From Accumulibacter sp. (GTDB taxonomy: Bacteria > Pseudomonadota > Gammaproteobacteria > Burkholderiales > Rhodocyclaceae): DNA of 64,000 nt. The stretch is from NCBI RefSeq assembly GCF_023806625.1, contig NZ_JAMTDX010000057.1, positions 59,393-123,392 of the forward strand, in the 5' to 3' direction. Numbering within the stretch: position 1 is the first letter of the stretch; every line of letters starts with the position of its first letter. The translations under genes were made by a program, and so were the position numbers. Below the pieces are notes generated by a model that saw nothing but the letters and a program-made list of their open reading frames with translations, made no database searches and was not told where the DNA came from. Below, in pieces: positions 1 to 8,671 of the stretch.

Positions 1-85
1 CGGGAGCGGTGGGAATCAGCGCGACTGCGTCGCCGATGCGGCTGAGCACGGCCTGGCGTCGTCGGGCATGAAAATCGTGGCTCAT
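1..85 (-). CDS. pepP: Xaa-Pro aminopeptidase, N-terminal fragment (cut by window edge)
   Basis: Only the first 28 codons are in the window. The minus strand reads MSHDFHARRRQAVLSRIGDA followed by VALIPTAP, which resembles the start of aminopeptidase P, where an FxxRRRQ segment precedes an alanine/proline-rich strand. The enzyme removes N-terminal residues preceding proline in the cytosol. The ATG (85-83) overlaps the murU stop codon (TGA, 84-82) as ATGA, so the gene is probably the third cistron of the amgK-murU-pepP operon. The identification rests on a short stretch and on the known conservation of this gene order; it should be checked against the adjoining sequence. Confidence 0.65.
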   Translation of the reverse strand, partial: MSHDFHARRRQAVLSRIGDAVALIPTAP

Positions 86-771
86 GAGCTGGCGGTCAGT
101 TGGCTGTCGAGTTCGGCGAGACGCTGCGGAGTGCCGACGTCGACCCATCGGCCGGCGTGTCGCTGACCGGTGACCAAGCCGTGGGCGATCGCGGTCTCGA
201 GCAGGGGCCGCAGCTTGATCACCGCTCCGGCGGGAACTTCGGCGAAGAACGCCGGCCAGAAGACCGCAATGCCGGAAAAGGTCAGCGTCGTGCCGCCGCC
301 GGCGGCCAATTGGACGCGGTTCCCCGAGAGGCAGAAATCGCCCTCGGGATGATGTGGCGGATTATCGACGAGGACGAGATGCGCGAGCCGGCCGTCGCTG
401 GCCAGGGCGACGGTCCGGGCCTCGCCGAGGGTCCAGTCGCACCAGACGTCGGCGCTGATCGTCAAGAAGGGCTGGTCACCGAGCAGCGGCAGCGCCGCGC
501 GGATTCCGCCAGCGGTTTCGAGGGCCCTGGTGGGCTCGGGCGAGTAGGCGATCGAGAGACCGAACGAGCGGCCATTTCCCAGGGCGGCCTCGATTCTCTC
601 GCCGAGGTGGGCGTGATTGATCACCACCTCACGCCAGCCAGCTCCGGCGAGCCGCTCGAGATGCCAGGCGATCAGCGCCTTGCCGCCGACCGGGAGAAGC
701 GGCTTCGGGATCGTGTCGGTCAGTGGCCGCAGGCGCTCACCACGGCCGGCCGCAAGGATCATCGCCTTCAT
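82..771 (-). CDS. murU: N-acetylmuramate-1-phosphate uridylyltransferase MurU
   Basis: A 229-residue sugar nucleotidyltransferase. The N-terminus carries the nucleotide-binding signature of the family (MKAMILAAGRGERLRPLT, then KPLLPVGGKALI). ETAGGI lies near residue 85, an acidic DVWCD stands where the metal-binding aspartate is expected, and the C-terminus has WVDVGTPQRL. MurU makes UDP-MurNAc from MurNAc-1-phosphate and UTP in the cytosolic peptidoglycan-recycling route that bypasses de novo UDP-MurNAc synthesis. An in-frame upstream extension exists, but the ATG at 771 fits the family start and overlaps the amgK stop (TGATG), which suggests translational coupling. The neighbouring kinase amgK makes the assignment firm relative to other nucleotidyltransferases. 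Confidence 0.9.
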   Translation of the reverse strand: MKAMILAAGRGERLRPLTDTIPKPLLPVGGKALIAWHLERLAGAGWREVVINHAHLGERIEAALGNGRSFGLSIAYSPEPTRALETAGGIRAALPLLGDQPFLTISADVWCDWTLGEARTVALASDGRLAHLVLVDNPPHHPEGDFCLSGNRVQLAAGGGTTLTFSGIAVFWPAFFAEVPAGAVIKLRPLLETAIAHGLVTGQRHAGRWVDVGTPQRLAELDSQLTASS

Positions 772-1802
772 CAGAACGTGTAGCCGACGTCGGAGCTTCT
801 CTCGTCGAGTGTGTCGAGCAGCAGGGCGAGCGGCTGCAATTCCCGGTAGCGCCGGCTGGTGCGCCGGAGATAGCCGATCACCCGCGGCATGTCCTTGAGA
901 TAGTCGTCCTTGCCGTCCCGGTGGCAGAGCCTGGCGAAGATGCCGAGAACCTTGATCTGCCGCTGTGCACCCATCCATTCGTAGTCGCGATAGAAGTCGT
1001 GGAAATCACTCTGCACCGGGAGCCCCGCCTTTCTGGCCATCTCCCAGTAGCGGATCACGTGATCGAGTTCCACTTCCTCCGGCCACTCGATGTAAGCGTC
1101 GCGATAGAGGGAGACCAGGTCGTAGGTCAGCGGGCCGTAGACCGCGTCCTGAAAGTCGAGGATTCCCGGGTTGGCGAGCGAGTGTTCGCTCGATCCGGCG
1201 ACGACCATCAGGTTGCGCGAATGGTAGTCGCGGTGTACGAAGACCTGCTTCTGGCTCAGGTTGTTGTCGAGGATCGTCGAAAAGACCGCCAGCAGCGTCT
1301 GGCGGGTCGCATCGTCCGGAGTCTGCCCGAGGTGACGGACCAGGTACCAGTCGGGGAAGAGGCACATCTCGCGGTAGAGTAGCGAGCGATCATAGTCGGG
1401 CAGCTGGCCTTCACGGCTGGCGAGCTGAATCGCGACCAGCGCCCGGTTGGCGTCTTCGTAGAGCCTCGGTGCCTGGCGCCGGTCCTGCAGCGCAGCGAGA
1501 TAAGTCGTGCTGCCGAGGTCTGAGAGCAGAAGAAAACCCTGCTCGAGATCCTCGGCAAGCACATCCGGGACATGCACCCCAGCTTCGCGGAAGAGCGCCG
1601 CGATGGTCAGGAAGGGGCGGCAGTCCTCCTTCTCGGGGGGGGCATCCATGACGATCCGCGTCGTATCGTCAGCCAGCCGTACGCGAAAGTAACGCCGGAA
1701 ACTGGCGTCGGCCGACGCCGGCTCAATGGCCACGACCTCGCCGGGGAACTGCCCGGCGAAGAGCTCGCGGACCCAGCACTCGAGCTGGGCTGTGCGCCGC
1801 AT
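771..1802 (-). CDS. amgK: N-acetylmuramate/N-acetylglucosamine kinase AmgK
   Basis: A 343-residue aminoglycoside-phosphotransferase-fold kinase. The catalytic loop HRDYHSRN lies near residue 190, followed by the metal-binding LDFQDA. The N-terminal lobe has ASFRRYFRVR. AmgK phosphorylates anomeric MurNAc and GlcNAc released during cell-wall turnover, feeding MurU, whose gene directly follows with a one-base overlap. This pathway is known to lower fosfomycin sensitivity where it occurs. The gene starts 117 bp from the divergent lptD start and probably heads the operon. The length matches the family. Confidence 0.9.
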   Translation of the reverse strand: MRRTAQLECWVRELFAGQFPGEVVAIEPASADASFRRYFRVRLADDTTRIVMDAPPEKEDCRPFLTIAALFREAGVHVPDVLAEDLEQGFLLLSDLGSTTYLAALQDRRQAPRLYEDANRALVAIQLASREGQLPDYDRSLLYREMCLFPDWYLVRHLGQTPDDATRQTLLAVFSTILDNNLSQKQVFVHRDYHSRNLMVVAGSSEHSLANPGILDFQDAVYGPLTYDLVSLYRDAYIEWPEEVELDHVIRYWEMARKAGLPVQSDFHDFYRDYEWMGAQRQIKVLGIFARLCHRDGKDDYLKDMPRVIGYLRRTSRRYRELQPLALLLDTLDERSSDVGYTF

Positions 1803-1822
1803 CCCGCTTCTCCTTGGATGAT

Positions 1823-1850
1823 GGTGCTAGAATGCCGCGATTTTAGCACC
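1823..1850. promoter_or_regulatory. 28-bp near-palindrome between divergent amgK and lptD
   Basis: Arms GGTGCTAGAAT (1823-1833) and ATTTTAGCACC (1840-1850) are complementary at 10 of 11 positions around the 6-base centre GCCGCG. The element contains TAGAAT (1828-1833, plus strand) and TAAAAT (1845-1840, minus strand), both plausible -10 hexamers for lptD and amgK respectively, although no good -35 accompanies either. It could be an operator serving both promoters or a hairpin at the start of a transcript. Function is inferred; the symmetry is directly visible. Confidence 0.5.
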
Positions 1851-1919
1851 CGGCCTAGCCTCGGATTCGCGCCGGAGTGGGACTTCCTTTTTCTGTTCTG
1901 CCTGACAGAAGCACCCGGA

Positions 1920-4900
1920 ATGAAGCGTCTACGGCGCAGACCATTGCCCCTGATCCTCTGTTGCAGCTTTGCCGGCTCCCTGGCGGCGGGTTTTGCCGGC
2001 CAGGCCGACGCGCAGGGGATGGCGCCGTTGCGGGTCGATCCGCTACTGCTCGGCCTGCCGCCGGCAAAGCCGGCGCCGCCGGCCGCGGCAACCGGCCGGC
2101 CGGCTGCTGAAGCGAAGCCTGTCGAGTCGGCTCCGGTCGAGTCGAGGCCGCTTGCTGGCAGTCCCCCGGAGCGAAGAGACCAGCCAGCGGTTCAGGCAGG
2201 AGAAGCGGACGCCGTGTCAGCGCAGGCCGTCCCGGTGCCACCGCCGGGAGAGTCGCCGGTCACCGGGGAACCGGCCGCAGTCGTGCCGAGGGCAGTGCGC
2301 ACCGCACCGGTATCGGCAGGCGCCGAGGAAGGAGCACCCGAAGCCGAACTGTCTTCCCAGGCTCCGGCACGGCAGACTGGAGCCGGTGGGGTGTCGGGTG
2401 CGGCGACTCGGTCGACGACTGACCAGATAGGGACGCCAGTTACCGTTCCGCCGGAGGCTGTTGCGGATCGGTCGGATCTGTCGCGCCCGGTTCCCGGAAA
2501 ATCCAGCGCCGCCGCCGCTGCAAGGCCCGGATCTGCGGTGGCACCCCAGGGGCCTGAAATCGGTGCGGTGGGTGCTGAAGGCAGTCTGGCACTGCGTCTG
2601 GCGAGGCGCATGACCGACCAGGCTCCACAGAGCGCAACGCCCCGCCCGGTTTTCGTGAGCGCCTTGAGCATCTCGGGGATCATCGACCGCGAACTGCTCG
2701 CCGAAGGGGATGCCGAGTTGCGCAGGATCGGCCGGGTGCTGACCGCCGACCGCCTGACTTACTGGCCGGTCGAGGACGAGGCAGAGGCTCTCGGTAACGT
2801 TCGCCTGGAACAGGGAGACGACGTCTTCCTTGGCACGCACGGGCGGCTCAAGATAGAGGATCAGGTCGGTTTCCTGGACCAGGCCTCGTACTTTCTGAAG
2901 CGCAAACCGCTTGCGGGCAGCGCGGCCGGTGGATCGACGGTCGTTCGAGGAATGGCCGTTGAAGACGAAAGCGGTGAACCCGAGACCGGCTTCGCCACAC
3001 CGCGTGCGCTGACCATCAAGCCGGGTCAGACTGAAATCAAGGTCTCGCGCAAGCAGAGGACCCTGATCGGCGAAGCGCGCGGCGATGCGGATCGCGTCGA
3101 TCTCGAAGGAGAGAATCAGTATCATCTGACGCGCGCGACCTTCACGACCTGCAAGCCGGGCAACGACGACTGGTATCTGAGCGCCGAGGATCTCAGGCTC
3201 GACTACGACAACGAAGTCGGTACGGGCGATGACGCGACGCTACGCTTCCTCGGGGTGCCGATCCTGCATTCGCCGTGGGTTTCGTTTTCGTTGAGCGACG
3301 AGCCCAAGTCGGGCTTCCTGATCCCCACCTACGGGACCTCGAGCCGGAGCGGCCTGGAAGTTGCCGTGCCATATTACTGGCGGATCGCACCGAACATGGA
3401 CTCGACGATCGAGCCAACGATTCTCTCGAAACGGGGCCTCCTGCTCGGCGCAGACTTCCGCTATCTCGATCTGCTCGACGGTTGGCCTTATCGCGGCCGG
3501 GTGCACGTCGCGTTCCTGCCCAATGACCGGCAAACGAACACCAACCGCTGGGCATTCAACCTGATGCACACCCAGCCCACAACCGCGAGCGGCTTCTCAG
3601 GGAGCATCAACTACACGAAGGTGTCGGACAACGACTACTACACCGACTTGTCGAACCAGATTACCAGCACCTCGCAGACCCAACTCCTGCAGCAGGGAGT
3701 GATCAGCTATGGTGGAATGGGATGGTGGACGGCAACCACCAACGTCCAGTCGTTCCAGACCCTCCAGCCCGATCCCCAGAATCCGGTTTCCAAGCCCTAC
3801 CGTCTCTATCCGCAGTTCACCCTCAACGCCCGGCAGCCTGACCTGTTCGCCACCGACAGCGCCTTCTTCGGGCAGTATACGCACTTCGTGCACCCTGACC
3901 CGAACATGGTCGAGGGACAGCGCACGGTTCTCCAGCCACAGGTCTCGCTGCCCTACGTGACTCCCGGCTGGTACGTCACGCCACGGGCGGGGGTGAACGT
4001 GACCCACTACTCGCTGGTCCAGCCGGTTTCCGCGGTTGGCGCTCCGGACTCGATCAATCGTACGCTGCCGATCATGAGCGTCGATTCGGGAATGACCTTC
4101 GAACGGTCGACGAACCTCTTCGGCCGCGAATACGCCCAGACGCTGGAGCCGCGGCTGATGTATCTGTACATCCCGTATACGGACCAAAACGACATCCCGG
4201 TTTTCGACACGGCGCTGGCGGACTTCAATTTTACGCAGATCTTCGCCGACAACCGCTTCTCGGGCTGGGACCGGATCAACAATGCAAATCAGCTCACTGC
4301 CGCTCTGTCCTCACGGCTGATCGACCCGGCGAGCGGCGCGGAGATCATGCGCGGGATGATCGGGGAGATTTTCTACTTCACCCCCAACAAGGTCGTGCTC
4401 CCCGGAACGACCACCGCGCAGTCGGACAGGTCGGACTTTCTGGCCGCGTTCTCGGGGCAGGTGTACCCCAAAGTCTACGCGGATGCCGCGCTCCAGTACA
4501 ACTTCGCTGACCAGCAGTTTCAGCGCTATGCGCTCGGTGCACGCTACGTGCCAGAGCTTGGCAAGATACTCAGCGCGCTTTACAGCTACAACAACCAGAC
4601 CTCGCCCCAGATCAACCAGGTGGACATTTCCGGCCAGTGGCCGATCACCGGTCACTGGCAGGCGGTGGGTCGGTACAACTATTCTTTCGTCAATGACAAC
4701 CCGGTCGAGATCATCGGCGGGCTCGAGTACAACGCCGGCTGTTGGGCGCTGCGGACGGTTGCCCACCGGGTGCAGACGACTCAGTCCAGTTCTTCGACAC
4801 AGTTCTTCGTCCAGCTCGAACTGACCGGACTCGCCGGTCTGGGGAACAATCCGCTGAACTTCCTGCAGCGAAGGATCCCCGGTTATGCGGTCGGTCCAGT

Positions 4901-4928
4901 CCAGACGGACCGGGCTCTCGGTGACTAG
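1920..4928 (+). CDS. lptD: LPS-assembly protein LptD
   Basis: Outer-membrane translocon that inserts lipopolysaccharide into the outer leaflet together with LptE. The chosen ATG gives 1002 residues beginning MKRLRRRPLPLILCCSFAGS, a signal peptide ending near QADAQ. A Pro/Ala/Val/Glu-rich low-complexity linker of about 180 residues follows. The periplasmic OstA/LptA-like domain (around residues 240-440) contains FTTCKPGNDDW, then comes the C-terminal beta-barrel rich in aromatic strands. The protein is about 200 residues longer than typical LptD, because of the linker and an insertion in the OstA region (around residues 335-390). The mature protein has only two evident cysteines, Cys411 in the OstA domain and Cys941 near the C-terminus, consistent with one interdomain disulfide. 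It heads lptD-surA-pdxA-rsmA. Confidence 0.93.
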   Translation: MKRLRRRPLPLILCCSFAGSLAAGFAGQADAQGMAPLRVDPLLLGLPPAKPAPPAAATGRPAAEAKPVESAPVESRPLAGSPPERRDQPAVQAGEADAVSAQAVPVPPPGESPVTGEPAAVVPRAVRTAPVSAGAEEGAPEAELSSQAPARQTGAGGVSGAATRSTTDQIGTPVTVPPEAVADRSDLSRPVPGKSSAAAAARPGSAVAPQGPEIGAVGAEGSLALRLARRMTDQAPQSATPRPVFVSALSISGIIDRELLAEGDAELRRIGRVLTADRLTYWPVEDEAEALGNVRLEQGDDVFLGTHGRLKIEDQVGFLDQASYFLKRKPLAGSAAGGSTVVRGMAVEDESGEPETGFATPRALTIKPGQTEIKVSRKQRTLIGEARGDADRVDLEGENQYHLTRATFTTCKPGNDDWYLSAEDLRLDYDNEVGTGDDATLRFLGVPILHSPWVSFSLSDEPKSGFLIPTYGTSSRSGLEVAVPYYWRIAPNMDSTIEPTILSKRGLLLGADFRYLDLLDGWPYRGRVHVAFLPNDRQTNTNRWAFNLMHTQPTTASGFSGSINYTKVSDNDYYTDLSNQITSTSQTQLLQQGVISYGGMGWWTATTNVQSFQTLQPDPQNPVSKPYRLYPQFTLNARQPDLFATDSAFFGQYTHFVHPDPNMVEGQRTVLQPQVSLPYVTPGWYVTPRAGVNVTHYSLVQPVSAVGAPDSINRTLPIMSVDSGMTFERSTNLFGREYAQTLEPRLMYLYIPYTDQNDIPVFDTALADFNFTQIFADNRFSGWDRINNANQLTAALSSRLIDPASGAEIMRGMIGEIFYFTPNKVVLPGTTTAQSDRSDFLAAFSGQVYPKVYADAALQYNFADQQFQRYALGARYVPELGKILSALYSYNNQTSPQINQVDISGQWPITGHWQAVGRYNYSFVNDNPVEIIGGLEYNAGCWALRTVAHRVQTTQSSSSTQFFVQLELTGLAGLGNNPLNFLQRRIPGYAVGPVQTDRALGD

Positions 4929-4939
4929 CGGGATCCAGC

Positions 4940-6247
4940 ATGGTGTATCCGATTCGCGTCTTTCTTCTCATCCTTGGTCTGGTCGGGGTAGCGCTGGCTC
5001 AGGCCGGGACGGCAGGCCAGCCTGTACCGGTGGACCGGATCGTCGCCGTGGTCAATGACGAGGTGATCACGCAGTACGACCTGCGCGGGCGCCTCGATTC
5101 GGCACTGGCTCAGCTCAAGCGGCAGGGCATGACGCCGCCGCCTGCCGACGTACTCGAACGGCAGGTGCTCGAGCGCCTGGTATTTGACAAGGTTCAGCTC
5201 CAGCTGGCCAGGGAGGCAGGGCTGCGCGTGGACGACGCGCAGCTCGAGCAGGCGCTGCAGCGTATCGCCACTGCCAACAACATGTCACTGGCCCAGTTCA
5301 GGGCGGCTCTCGAAAAGGACGGCGTCACTTTTGCGAGTTTTCGCGAGGAGATTCGCTCCGAGATGATCATCGCGCGTTTGCGTGAACGCGAGGTCGACAG
5401 CAAGATCTTCATTTCCGACGGGGAAATAGACAACTACCTGACGCTTGTCGCGGGTCAGGGGAGTGCCGGTGAGGAATACCGCCTGGCGCACATCCTGCTG
5501 CGCGCGCCCGAGTCGGCGAACCCTGACCAGATCCAGAAGCTGCGCGGAAAGGCGGAGCAGATCCTCGAGCGTCTTCGCAAGGGCGAGGACTTTGCCCAAC
5601 TCGCCGCCGCGTATTCCGATGCTCCTGACGGGATGCGGGGTGGCGATCTCGGATGGCGGCCCGCGGACCGGCTGCCTTCGCTCTTCGCCGAGGCTGGCCA
5701 GAAACTGAAAGTCGGTGAGGTTTCACCGATTCTGCGTAGTTCGAACGGCTTTCACCTCGTCAAGCTGCTCGGCAAACGAGGTGGCGCTGCCGGAGCCCAG
5801 GCAGTTGAACAGACCCACGCGCGGCACATCCTGATCAAGGTCAATGAACTCGTCTCGGAGTCGGAAGCGCGGCACAAAGTGGAGGGTCTGCGCGAGCGGA
5901 TCAGACACGGCGAGAGTTTTGCCGAACTGGCCAAGCTCTTCTCACAGGATGCGTCGGCGGCGAAGGGCGGCGACCTCGGCTGGATCTACCCAGGCGATAC
6001 CGTTCCGGAATTTGAAACAGCGATGAATCAGCTCGCCCCGGGCGAACTCAGCCAGCCAGTCCAGTCACCGTTTGGTTACCATCTGATCGAGGTCATCGAG
6101 CGCCGGGTCCAGGATGTCTCCAACGAGCGCCAGCGTGCGGCAGCGCGCCAGACCTTGCGCGAGCGAAAGCGCGACGAGGCCTATCAGGACTGGTTGCGCC
6201 AGGCGCGCGATCGGGCTTATGTCGAACTTCGCCTCGATGAACGCTGA
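4940..6247 (+). CDS. surA: Periplasmic chaperone/peptidyl-prolyl isomerase SurA
   Basis: A 435-residue protein with a signal peptide (residues 1-22), the SurA N-terminal chaperone domain beginning PVDRIVAVVNDEVITQYDL, and two parvulin domains. The first is around 175-280 (YRLAHILLRAP, GGDLGWRPAD, SNGFHLVKL) and the second around 285-395 (THARHILIKV, GGDLGWIYPG, PFGYHLIEV). SurA escorts unfolded outer-membrane proteins, including LptD and porins, through the periplasm. The gene starts 11 bases after lptD and its 3' end overlaps pdxA by 11 bases, an arrangement widely conserved in beta- and gammaproteobacteria. Confidence 0.95.
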   Translation: MVYPIRVFLLILGLVGVALAQAGTAGQPVPVDRIVAVVNDEVITQYDLRGRLDSALAQLKRQGMTPPPADVLERQVLERLVFDKVQLQLAREAGLRVDDAQLEQALQRIATANNMSLAQFRAALEKDGVTFASFREEIRSEMIIARLREREVDSKIFISDGEIDNYLTLVAGQGSAGEEYRLAHILLRAPESANPDQIQKLRGKAEQILERLRKGEDFAQLAAAYSDAPDGMRGGDLGWRPADRLPSLFAEAGQKLKVGEVSPILRSSNGFHLVKLLGKRGGAAGAQAVEQTHARHILIKVNELVSESEARHKVEGLRERIRHGESFAELAKLFSQDASAAKGGDLGWIYPGDTVPEFETAMNQLAPGELSQPVQSPFGYHLIEVIERRVQDVSNERQRAAARQTLRERKRDEAYQDWLRQARDRAYVELRLDER

Positions 6248-7241
6248 TCTCTCTGCAGCGGTCCCGACGATCGCGGTCACCGTCGGCGAGCCGGCTGGCA
6301 TCGGTCCGGATATCTGTCTTCGTCTCGCCGAACGGGAGTTTCCGGGGCGCCTCGTGGTCCTCGCCGACCGGTCGCTGCTCGAGGAGAGAGCGGCGGCGAC
6401 GCGGCTGCAGGTCCGCCTTCGCGACTGGCCATCGGCCCAGCCTGGCGAGCTGGGCGTGCTCGAGGTCGCTCACCTGCCGCTAGCCGTGCCAGCCTGTCCT
6501 GGCCGACCCGATCCGGCGAATGCCGCGCCAGTTCTGGCTCTGCTCGACCGCGCGCTCGCCGGTTGCCAGACGGGAGAATTCGCGGCGATGGTCACCGGTC
6601 CGGTGCACAAGGGGGTGATCAACGACGCCGGGATCGCCTTCTCCGGTCATACGGAATACCTTGCCGCGCGCACGAACACGTCGCGAGTGGTGATGATGCT
6701 CGCGGGCGGCGGTTTGCGCGTGGCGCTGGTGACCACGCATCTGCCGCTCAGGGATGTCCCGGACGCCGTGACGGGTGCCGCAGTCGAAGCGACGCTGCGC
6801 ATTCTGCACCGTGAGCTGAGGAGCCGATTCGGAATTCCGCAACCACGAATCCTCGTCGCCGGGCTCAACCCGCACGCTGGCGAGGGTGGCTACCTCGGCC
6901 GCGAGGAGATCGAGGTCATCAGCCCGGTGCTCGAGCGCCTGCGTGGCGAAGATGGCATGGAACTGCTTGGTCCTCTGCCGGCCGATACGATCTTCTCGGC
7001 GCCGGTCCTCAAGCGCGGCGATTGTGTCTTGGCCATGTACCACGATCAGGGACTCACCGCGCTGAAGTTTGCCAGTTTCGGTCACGGCATCAACGTGACG
7101 CTCGGCCTGCCGATCATCCGTACCTCGGTCGATCACGGCACTGCGCTCGAGATTGCCGGAAGCGGCGCGGCCGACCCGGGCAGTCTGTTCGCCGCCGTCG
7201 ACCAGGCGATCGACATGGTCAGAGTTGCCAGGCGCAAGTGA
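6237..7241 (+). CDS. pdxA: 4-hydroxythreonine-4-phosphate dehydrogenase PdxA
   Basis: A 334-residue cytosolic enzyme of pyridoxal-5'-phosphate synthesis (DXP-dependent route); it oxidises 4-phospho-hydroxythreonine with NAD(P). Visible motifs are TVGEPAGIGPD near the N-terminus, VTGPVHKGVIN, FSGHTEYLA, NPHAGEGG and YHDQGLTALKF, which supply the metal-binding histidines, and LPIIRTSVDHGTAL near the C-terminus. The ATG at 6237 places the conserved GEPAGIGPD motif at the usual distance from the start; an ATG at 6219 is an alternative. It overlaps surA by 11 bases, and its own stop overlaps the rsmA start. Confidence 0.94.
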   Translation: MNADLSAAVPTIAVTVGEPAGIGPDICLRLAEREFPGRLVVLADRSLLEERAAATRLQVRLRDWPSAQPGELGVLEVAHLPLAVPACPGRPDPANAAPVLALLDRALAGCQTGEFAAMVTGPVHKGVINDAGIAFSGHTEYLAARTNTSRVVMMLAGGGLRVALVTTHLPLRDVPDAVTGAAVEATLRILHRELRSRFGIPQPRILVAGLNPHAGEGGYLGREEIEVISPVLERLRGEDGMELLGPLPADTIFSAPVLKRGDCVLAMYHDQGLTALKFASFGHGINVTLGLPIIRTSVDHGTALEIAGSGAADPGSLFAAVDQAIDMVRVARRK

Positions 7242-8020
7242 GGGAGCACGTCCCGCGCAAGCGTTTTGGCCAGCACTTCCTGATCGATGCGCGTGTCGTT
7301 GACGAGATTCTGAGCTGCCTCTCGCTCCGGGGGGACGACCTCGTCGTCGAAGTCGGTCCGGGGCTCGGAGCCCTGACCGGGCCGCTGCTGCGCAGCGTCG
7401 AACACCTGCACGTCGTCGAAATCGACCGCGACATCGTCGCTCGCCTGCGGCAGCGCTACGCTGCGGACCGATTGACCATCCATGCCGGGGACGCGCTGCT
7501 CTTCGATTTTCGACGGGTGGCGGGCGACGCAGTTCGAGCCCTGCGAATCGTCGGCAACCTGCCCTACAACATCTCGACGCCGTTGCTCTTCCATCTGCTC
7601 GACTCGGCGGAGTGCATCAGAGACATGCACTTCATGCTGCAGAGGGAGGTCGTCGACCGCATGGTCGCCGATCCGGCGACCCGCGACTACGGGCGGCTAT
7701 CAGTCATGCTCCAGCGTCACTTCGTGATTGAAAGAGTGCTCGACGTTCCTCCCGAGGCGTTCTCGCCGCGGCCAAAGGTGCACTCGGCCGTTGTTCGCCT
7801 GTTGCCCCGTGGGCTGGAGCGAGAGTCTGCGACTGACGGGGAGCGATTCGCCATCGTCGTCAGGGCGGCCTTCGCACAGCGTCGCAAGACGCTGCGCAAC
7901 AGTCTCGGCGGCCTGATCGATGAGCATCGCCTGGCCAGCCTGGGCATCTCGCCGACGTGTCGGGCGGAGGAACTGTCGGTCGAAGACTACGTCCGCCTGG
8001 CCAGAGATTCGGCTCGGTAG
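7238..8020 (+). CDS. rsmA: 16S rRNA dimethyladenosine transferase RsmA (KsgA)
   Basis: A 260-residue SAM-dependent methyltransferase that dimethylates the two adjacent adenines in helix 45 of 16S rRNA during small-subunit maturation. Evidence: RKRFGQHFLID at the N-terminus, the SAM-binding VVEVGPGLGALT, HVVEIDRD, and the catalytic NLPYNIST motif. Translation most likely starts at GTG 7238, which overlaps the pdxA stop (GTGA); no upstream ATG gives a sensible N-terminus. It is the last gene of the lptD operon. Confidence 0.94.
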   Translation: MREHVPRKRFGQHFLIDARVVDEILSCLSLRGDDLVVEVGPGLGALTGPLLRSVEHLHVVEIDRDIVARLRQRYAADRLTIHAGDALLFDFRRVAGDAVRALRIVGNLPYNISTPLLFHLLDSAECIRDMHFMLQREVVDRMVADPATRDYGRLSVMLQRHFVIERVLDVPPEAFSPRPKVHSAVVRLLPRGLERESATDGERFAIVVRAAFAQRRKTLRNSLGGLIDEHRLASLGISPTCRAEELSVEDYVRLARDSAR

Positions 8021-8348
8021 CTGCTGCCGGCGGGTGGGAATGCCGGCTGGGAGCGAACGGCCAAGCCGATACGGGAAACGGACGAGCGCTGAGAGGTGGT
8101 CAAGGAGTCGTCGCGAGCAGGACCGGATGCCCGGCGCGAGCGAGCCAACGAGACATGTCCAATAGATGGGCGAAAAGTGGGCGAGCGGGCAATAGCGAAG
8201 ATCGGTCGCGCCGACGATTTATTCACAGCGTCTGAGCAAGCACCGCTGGCTACTGTTTGCGTCGCTGCCTGATGCGCAACCCCGGGCGGTGCGGCAGCGG
8301 CGAGTCGTCGCCTGGAGCGCTGCGCCCACAGACAGCGCCCGGCTTCGC
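8021..8348. other. Intergenic stretch without recognised feature
   Basis: Lies between the convergent ends of rsmA and the DUF2892 gene. I see no credible coding frame, no hairpin followed by a T-run and no RNA gene. Base composition is similar to that of the neighbours. Confidence 0.5.
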
Positions 8349-8546
8349 TCACGAAGTCTTCCTGACCCCGCAGGTGTTCACTCCAAGCAGCGAATAGGCC
8401 GGGCAAACACCAAACAGGCCGGTCGCCAGGGGCACGACGCCGATCCAGCCCCATGCGCCTATCATGCCCAAGGCCGTTGCGGCGATCAGGGCGATGCCGA
8501 CCACGATGCGCAGGATCTTGTCTATCCCGCCGACGTTGCTTTTCAT
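8349..8546 (-). CDS. Small DUF2892 (YgaP-type) inner-membrane protein
   Basis: A 65-residue protein with two predicted membrane helices (IVVGIALIAATALGMIGAW and VVPLATGLFGVCPAYSLLGV), and the N-terminal GGIDKILRI and terminal CPxYxxxGxxTC pattern of the DUF2892 family. In E. coli YgaP this segment anchors a rhodanese domain; here it is free-standing. Its biochemical role is unknown, though a sulfur or thiol function is often suspected because of the conserved cysteines. It lies downstream of, and in the same direction as, a Crp-family regulator. Confidence 0.8.
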   Translation of the reverse strand: MKSNVGGIDKILRIVVGIALIAATALGMIGAWGWIGVVPLATGLFGVCPAYSLLGVNTCGVRKTS

Positions 8547-8671
8547 GGCGCGTTCCTTGAAGAGTTGCGATGAGCTGACAGATTACGCGGGTACGCGTGC
8601 CAGGTCTGTAACTGCGGTCACAGAGGCGGCCGGGCCGCCCCGCCGGTTGCCAGCGATTCCGGCAGTCCGTC

